A stretch of DNA of 37,289 nucleotides from an uncultured Alphaproteobacteria bacterium (GTDB lineage: Bacteria; Pseudomonadota; Alphaproteobacteria; HIMB59): contig CACGPP010000009.1 in NCBI GenBank assembly GCA_902574995.1, positions 1-37,289 on the forward strand, read 5' to 3'. A program made the position numbers and the translations under genes. The notes beneath the pieces were generated by a model that had not been told where the DNA came from, ran no database searches, and worked only from the letters and a program-made list of their open reading frames with translations. Position 1 is the stretch's first letter; each line of letters starts with the position of its first letter. This document shows positions 33,450-37,289 of the stretch, piece after piece.

Positions 33450-33736
33450 TATCCCTCTATCAATATCAGGTCACTTTTTGTACTATTTTGCCTGATTTTC
33501 ATAGCTTGTGAGTATTCTACAGACTCATAACATTTTTTAGCATTTTCAAAGCTTTCAAACTCTACTACGGTAGTTCTGTCTACAGGCCATTCCCCTTCAA
33601 AAACTTCAGTTTTTCCACCCCTAATTATGTATTTACCCCCATACTTATTCATAACTTCTGTTGATAAGGGAGGATATTGTTGAAATAGATTAGAGTCGAG
33701 AATAGAAACCCTTACAATAATGTATCCTTTTTTCAT
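33446..33736 (-). CDS. DUF1330-family protein
   Basis: A small ferredoxin-like-fold protein of the DUF1330 family: KGYIIVRVSI, YGGKYIIRGG, the FEGEWPVDRTTVVEFES segment and AMKIRQNSTKSDLILIEG. The frame is open to 33793, but the ATG at 33736 (MKKGYIIV) gives the usual family start and 96 residues. It overlaps the convergent DUF1192 stop by 4 bp. Function unknown; relatives form dimers. Confidence 0.82.
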   Translation of the reverse strand: MKKGYIIVRVSILDSNLFQQYPPLSTEVMNKYGGKYIIRGGKTEVFEGEWPVDRTTVVEFESFENAKKCYESVEYSQAMKIRQNSTKSDLILIEGY

Positions 33737-33947
33737 AATCCCAAAGAAGTTAATATTTTTAAACAGAGTTATCCACATATATTTAGAATGCATCTAGATT
33801 ATTAATTAAATCATGATAGGTTCAGTCGCTTTTTTTTTTTAAAAAAACTATATTTATCAAGTTTTTTTTGTAGTTTGTTCTTTTTTAGTTGATTTAATCA
33901 AATTGTTTGTACAATTTTTGAGAAAAAACATTAATCTTTTAAAAGTT

Positions 33948-34388
33948 ATGCACAAGCAAAAAGTTAATTTTTCAAAGGTCATTTATTTTGTTGCTTTTCA
34001 AGCTTTTTTTTTAATAAGTTACTCACATTCTGACCACCTTACAGCTAAGGTAACAGGATTTGTTGACGCTACAAGTCCAATTCACATCTTAGGATATGAC
34101 AGGAAATATTATTTTAAGGAAAATTCCGCACCCCTATTTTTCGTTGTTGAAAAGGATATTAACAAATTTAATGAGATTAATTTAAAAGCATTCCCACATA
34201 TAAATATTGGCTTATTTGCATTTCAAGATACTGATGGAAATGGAGAATTTTCAAGAGATTTTAAAGGTCAACCTCTAGAACCATTCGGGTTTTCATTAAA
34301 CCCTAATTTAAATTTTGAAGATGTTGTTTTTGAAAACATAGTTTTTGATATGACTAAATTTCAACAATTGGAAATTAGACTTAAGTAA
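33948..34388 (+). CDS. DUF2141-family exported protein
   Basis: An exported beta-sandwich protein related to DUF2141, recognised by FAFQDTDGNGEF followed by GQPLEPFGFS. The DxDGNG loop looks like a calcium site. The frame is open back to a TTG at 33903; the ATG at 33948 gives MHKQKVNFSKVIYFVAFQAF as signal sequence and 146 residues, and I prefer it. It overlaps the cysNC end by 8 bp. The 110-bp gap upstream is very AT-rich, with an 11-T then 7-A run at 33830-33847. Confidence 0.7.
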   Translation: MHKQKVNFSKVIYFVAFQAFFLISYSHSDHLTAKVTGFVDATSPIHILGYDRKYYFKENSAPLFFVVEKDINKFNEINLKAFPHINIGLFAFQDTDGNGEFSRDFKGQPLEPFGFSLNPNLNFEDVVFENIVFDMTKFQQLEIRLK

Positions 34389-36246
34389 TAATATTCAATA
34401 TTTTTTTTACAGCTTTACTTAAAGAAACTTTAGAGGTATCAATTTCCTGTTCAGGATTTGTGGGTTTTTCATAGATACTGTCTATGCCTGTGAAGTTTGG
34501 TATTTTACCCTGTCTTGCCTTCTTATATAAACCCTTTGGATCTCTTTTTTCAGCTACTTTCAAAGGAGTTGAAATATAAATTTCTTTAAAATCATTCTTT
34601 TCAAAAAGTGATCGAGCCATTTCTCTTTCTAATCTAAATGGTGATATAAAAGCAGTGATCACAATTAGTCCAGCGTCACACATAAGTTTTGCCACCTCTG
34701 CAACTCGCCTTATATTTTCAACTCTATCTTTGTCTGTAAAACCTAAATCTTTATTTAATCCGTGTCTGATATTGTCTCCATCAAGAATGTATGTTTTTTT
34801 ACCTTGAGAATATAATATTTTTTCTAGTTCATTAGCGATAGTGGATTTTCCAGATCCCGAGAGGCCAGTCATCCATAGCACTTGACCTTTATGACCATTA
34901 ATTTTTTCTCTTAAACTTTTATCAATAGTTAATTTTTGAAGTTGAATATTTTGTGATCTACGTAGTGAGAAGTTTATCATTCCCATTCCAATAGTTTGAT
35001 TATTAATTGGATCAATAATTATTAAAGATCCCAAAATTTTATTTTCTTTAAAAGTCGAAAAGGGAACAGCTTTATTAAATGAGATAGAAATTTCTGCAAC
35101 ATCATTGAGTTTAAGTTCATTTCCAGCAGCGAACTCTAACGTATTTACATCATATATTTTTTTTATGTTCATAATTTTAATACTGGTTGAGATATTATGA
35201 ATTTTTGCTAAATAAGTTCTTCCAGTAAAACCCTTATCCTCTGACATCCAAATAACATTCATGTTAAATTGGTCAGCCATATCAACGGAGGAGTTTTTTG
35301 AGCAGAGCATATCGCCCCTGGAGGTATCTATCTCTTTGTCTATGGTAAGTGTAATACTTTGTTTAAAACTTGCAGTTTTAAGTGATCTTTCACCTACAAA
35401 AATATCTTTTACTTTTACTTTTTGATTTGAGGGAAGAGAAATTAACTCATCACCCTTTCTAATTTTTCCCTCAGCGATGGTTCCTGAATATCCTCTGAAA
35501 TTTAAATTAGGTCTATTGACACTTTGAACAGGAAGTACAAAACTGTCTGAGCTTTGTATTTTAGTTTTAGTAGACTCTAAATAGTTAAATAGGGTTTTAT
35601 CATTGTACCATTTCATATATTTAGATTTTTTGTAAATATTATCCCCCTTAAGTGCTGATATAGGAATACTTTGAATATTTTTAAAATTTAATTTTTTTGA
35701 GAATAATTTGTATTCGGAGCTTATTTTTTCGTAAATATTTTTATCATAGTTAACTAAATCCATCTTATTAATTGCCAAGATAATATTTTTAATTCCCAGA
35801 AGAGATACAATGAAAGAATGTCTCTTAGTTTGTGTAAGTATGCCATTACGGGCATCAACAAGTAAGATAGCTAACTCAGCTGTTGAGGCCCCAGTCGCCA
35901 TGTTTCTAGTATATTGCTCGTGACCTGGTGTATCTGCTACAATAAACTTTCTTTTGCTACTTGAAAAAAATCGATATGCAACATCTATAGTAATACCTTG
36001 TTCTCTCTCAGCTGATAAACCATCGACCAGTAATGCAAAATCTATATTCTCACCTTGTGTTCCATATTTTTTTGAGTCATTTTTTAAGGAAGCAACTTGA
36101 TCATCAAATATCATTTGAGATTCATAAAGCATCCTCCCAATTAAAGTACTTTTACCATCATCAACAGATCCACAAGTGATAAACCTTAATAGATTAAGGG
36201 AGGCTTGACTTTTTAAGTATTTGCTAATTGTACCGGCTTTATACAT
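34381..36246 (-). CDS. cysNC: Sulfate adenylyltransferase subunit 1 / APS kinase fusion
   Basis: A bifunctional 621-residue enzyme. The N-terminal CysN GTPase has G1 GSVDDGKST (26-34), DTPGHEQYTRNM and NKMDL; beta-barrel domains follow to about residue 440. The C-terminal CysC domain has its P-loop GLSGSGKST at about 461-469, LDGDNIRHGLN, and the late RDPKGLYKKARQGKI block. With CysD it makes APS from sulfate and ATP, then PAPS. The start codon directly follows the cysD stop. No PAPS reductase, sulfite reductase or sulfotransferase is in the window, so the fate of PAPS is not shown. Confidence 0.96.
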   Translation of the reverse strand: MYKAGTISKYLKSQASLNLLRFITCGSVDDGKSTLIGRMLYESQMIFDDQVASLKNDSKKYGTQGENIDFALLVDGLSAEREQGITIDVAYRFFSSSKRKFIVADTPGHEQYTRNMATGASTAELAILLVDARNGILTQTKRHSFIVSLLGIKNIILAINKMDLVNYDKNIYEKISSEYKLFSKKLNFKNIQSIPISALKGDNIYKKSKYMKWYNDKTLFNYLESTKTKIQSSDSFVLPVQSVNRPNLNFRGYSGTIAEGKIRKGDELISLPSNQKVKVKDIFVGERSLKTASFKQSITLTIDKEIDTSRGDMLCSKNSSVDMADQFNMNVIWMSEDKGFTGRTYLAKIHNISTSIKIMNIKKIYDVNTLEFAAGNELKLNDVAEISISFNKAVPFSTFKENKILGSLIIIDPINNQTIGMGMINFSLRRSQNIQLQKLTIDKSLREKINGHKGQVLWMTGLSGSGKSTIANELEKILYSQGKKTYILDGDNIRHGLNKDLGFTDKDRVENIRRVAEVAKLMCDAGLIVITAFISPFRLEREMARSLFEKNDFKEIYISTPLKVAEKRDPKGLYKKARQGKIPNFTGIDSIYEKPTNPEQEIDTSKVSLSKAVKKILNIIT

Positions 36247-37197
36247 TTAAAAATAACCATCAATTTTTTTGATTTCCATAGAGCTACTTGAATCTGTATC
36301 GATAGCTCTTCCTTGTCTTTCGGATGTTTTGGATTGAAGAAGTTCAAGAACAATGTCTTCAAGTGAATTTGCATTTGATTCAATAGCACCAGTTAAGGGA
36401 TAACAACCTAGTGTTCTGAACCTAATTCTTTTTAATTCAATTTTTTCGTTAGATTGAATATTAAATCGATCATCATCGACCATAATAATCATTCCATCTC
36501 TCACGACTACAGGTCTAACTTTTGCAAAATATAAGGGGACAATTGGTATTTGTTCTTGGTAGATATATTGCCAAATATCTAATTCTGTCCAATTAGATAA
36601 GGGAAAAACCCTTGTGCTTTCACCCTTATTGATTTTAGAGTTATATAAAGACCAAAGCTCTGGACGCTGATTTTTGGGATCCCATCGATGAGAGGGGTTT
36701 CGGAATGAAATAACCCTTTCTTTAGCTCTTGATTTCTCTTCATCTCTTCTTGCTCCACCAATAGCAGCATCGTATTTATACTTGTCCAAGGCTTGTTTTA
36801 GACTCTGAGTTTTCATTATATCAGTGTGGAGAGCAGAGCCATGATCAAAGGGATTAATATTTGATTTAATACCATCAGGATTAATATGTGTTATTAGCTT
36901 CATACCACTATTTTTTTCTATCCAATTTCTAAATAAATACATTTCTCGGAACTTCCATCGAGTATCAACATGTAGTAGTGGGAATGGGGGAAGACTAGGG
37001 TAAAAAGCTTTTTGAGCAAGCCTTAACATCACTGAACTATCTTTTCCTATTGAGTAAAGCATGACAGGATTTTTTGTTTCACTAACTACTTCTCTGATAA
37101 TATGAATACTCTCCGCTTCTAGATCTGACAGATAACTGTTTGGAGGTAAATTAAATTTATTATGTAGTTTTGTATCAAGAATTTTGAGATCATTCAT
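36247..37197 (-). CDS. cysD: Sulfate adenylyltransferase subunit 2
   Basis: ATP-sulfurylase catalytic subunit of the PP-loop ATP pyrophosphatase family, 316 residues from the ATG. The PP-loop [11 protein letters not shown] is near residue 44, with [17 protein letters not shown] and the [20 protein letters not shown] segment further on. It is the first visible gene of the cysD-cysNC operon. The same frame stays open for about 30 codons upstream of the ATG to the window edge, with no clear Shine-Dalgarno before the ATG, so the true start could lie further out. Confidence 0.94.
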   Translation of the reverse strand: MNDLKILDTKLHNKFNLPPNSYLSDLEAESIHIIREVVSETKNPVMLYSIGKDSSVMLRLAQKAFYPSLPPFPLLHVDTRWKFREMYLFRNWIEKNSGMKLITHINPDGIKSNINPFDHGSALHTDIMKTQSLKQALDKYKYDAAIGGARRDEEKSRAKERVISFRNPSHRWDPKNQRPELWSLYNSKINKGESTRVFPLSNWTELDIWQYIYQEQIPIVPLYFAKVRPVVVRDGMIIMVDDDRFNIQSNEKIELKRIRFRTLGCYPLTGAIESNANSLEDIVLELLQSKTSERQGRAIDTDSSSSMEIKKIDGYF

Positions 37198-37289
37198 ATA
37201 AAATAAATACTCAGGAAAATAAATTGAAAGTTTTAATTTATTCTTAATTTGATTTTCATCAATTTTTTGATCAAGAAAAATTTTAATAA

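Noticed and set aside
33830-33847. Run of T followed by A upstream of the DUF2141 gene as a terminator
   Set aside because: There is no GC-rich stem, and the flanking genes are not oriented to end there.
35842-35855. A match to the element arm motif (CCATTACGGGCA) inside cysN
   Set aside because: It encodes the conserved DARNG segment of the GTPase, has no second unit or nearby core copy, and is best explained by coding constraint.

Overview
The window is AT-rich (by eye about 30% GC), densely packed and has very short intergenic gaps. It looks like a streamlined marine alphaproteobacterium. Evidence for this is the order cytochrome c / kdsB / pheA, the IalB-like and DUF1192 proteins, the def-fmt-truA and dapD-dapE sets, and the engB-yidC-yidD-rnpA-rpmH block. 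It resembles SAR11-type or HIMB59/AEGEAN-169-type genomes, but I cannot fix the lineage. The cysD-cysNC pair argues against a typical Pelagibacter, which generally lacks assimilatory sulfate activation. Several genes appear to start at TTG (6057, 13410, 17759, 23306, 24998).

Layout. 1-3.9 kb: glycerol-3-phosphate operon glpD-glpK-lysR on the minus strand. 4.0-4.8 kb: a SprT-like zinc protein, a 34-residue membrane peptide and a frameshifted small gene. 4.8-9.7 kb: envelope and transport genes (secreted unknown, EamA transporter, metallophosphoesterase, IalB-like protein, AmpG-like MFS, membrane-anchored cytochrome c). 9.8-17.3 kb, plus strand: kdsB, pheA, 4.5S SRP RNA, dnaX, ybaB, recR, def, fmt, truA and a glycosyltransferase that appears to start at ATT. 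17.3-23.4 kb, minus strand: peroxiredoxin, dapE, dapD, a HAD phosphatase, engB, yidC, yidD, rnpA, rpmH. Then panC on plus.

24.35-28.5 kb is the accessory region and the most interesting part. An intact tRNA-Arg(ACG) gene on the minus strand is followed by two more copies of its 5' half (an identical 39 bp), 2526 bp and a further 1461 bp away. The intervals are two small tandem integrated elements, each bounded by its own pair of direct repeats at nearly constant distances from the core, as expected for integrase arm sites. Unlike the usual 3'-end integration, these elements replace the 5' half of the tRNA and its promoter. Element 1 carries four unrecognised genes. Element 2 carries a decayed integrase start, a roughly 50% GC foreign gene and a secreted cupin. 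A third copy, with its own arm-like site, lies directly before a polysaccharide lyase, so a third element may continue to the right; I found no right end for it in the window.

28.5-37.3 kb: polysaccharide lyase, a NaChBac-like ion channel with a changed selectivity filter, a small membrane protein, a Tat-exported NAPE-PLD-like hydrolase, a glutamine amidotransferase, a small lipoprotein, a PhyH-type dioxygenase, DUF1192, DUF1330 and DUF2141 proteins, and cysNC-cysD for sulfate activation. The cysD frame stays open to the window edge.

Other notable points are a dnaX slippery heptamer with the same layout as in E. coli, loss of two zinc cysteines in DnaX, and the SRP RNA abutting dnaX.
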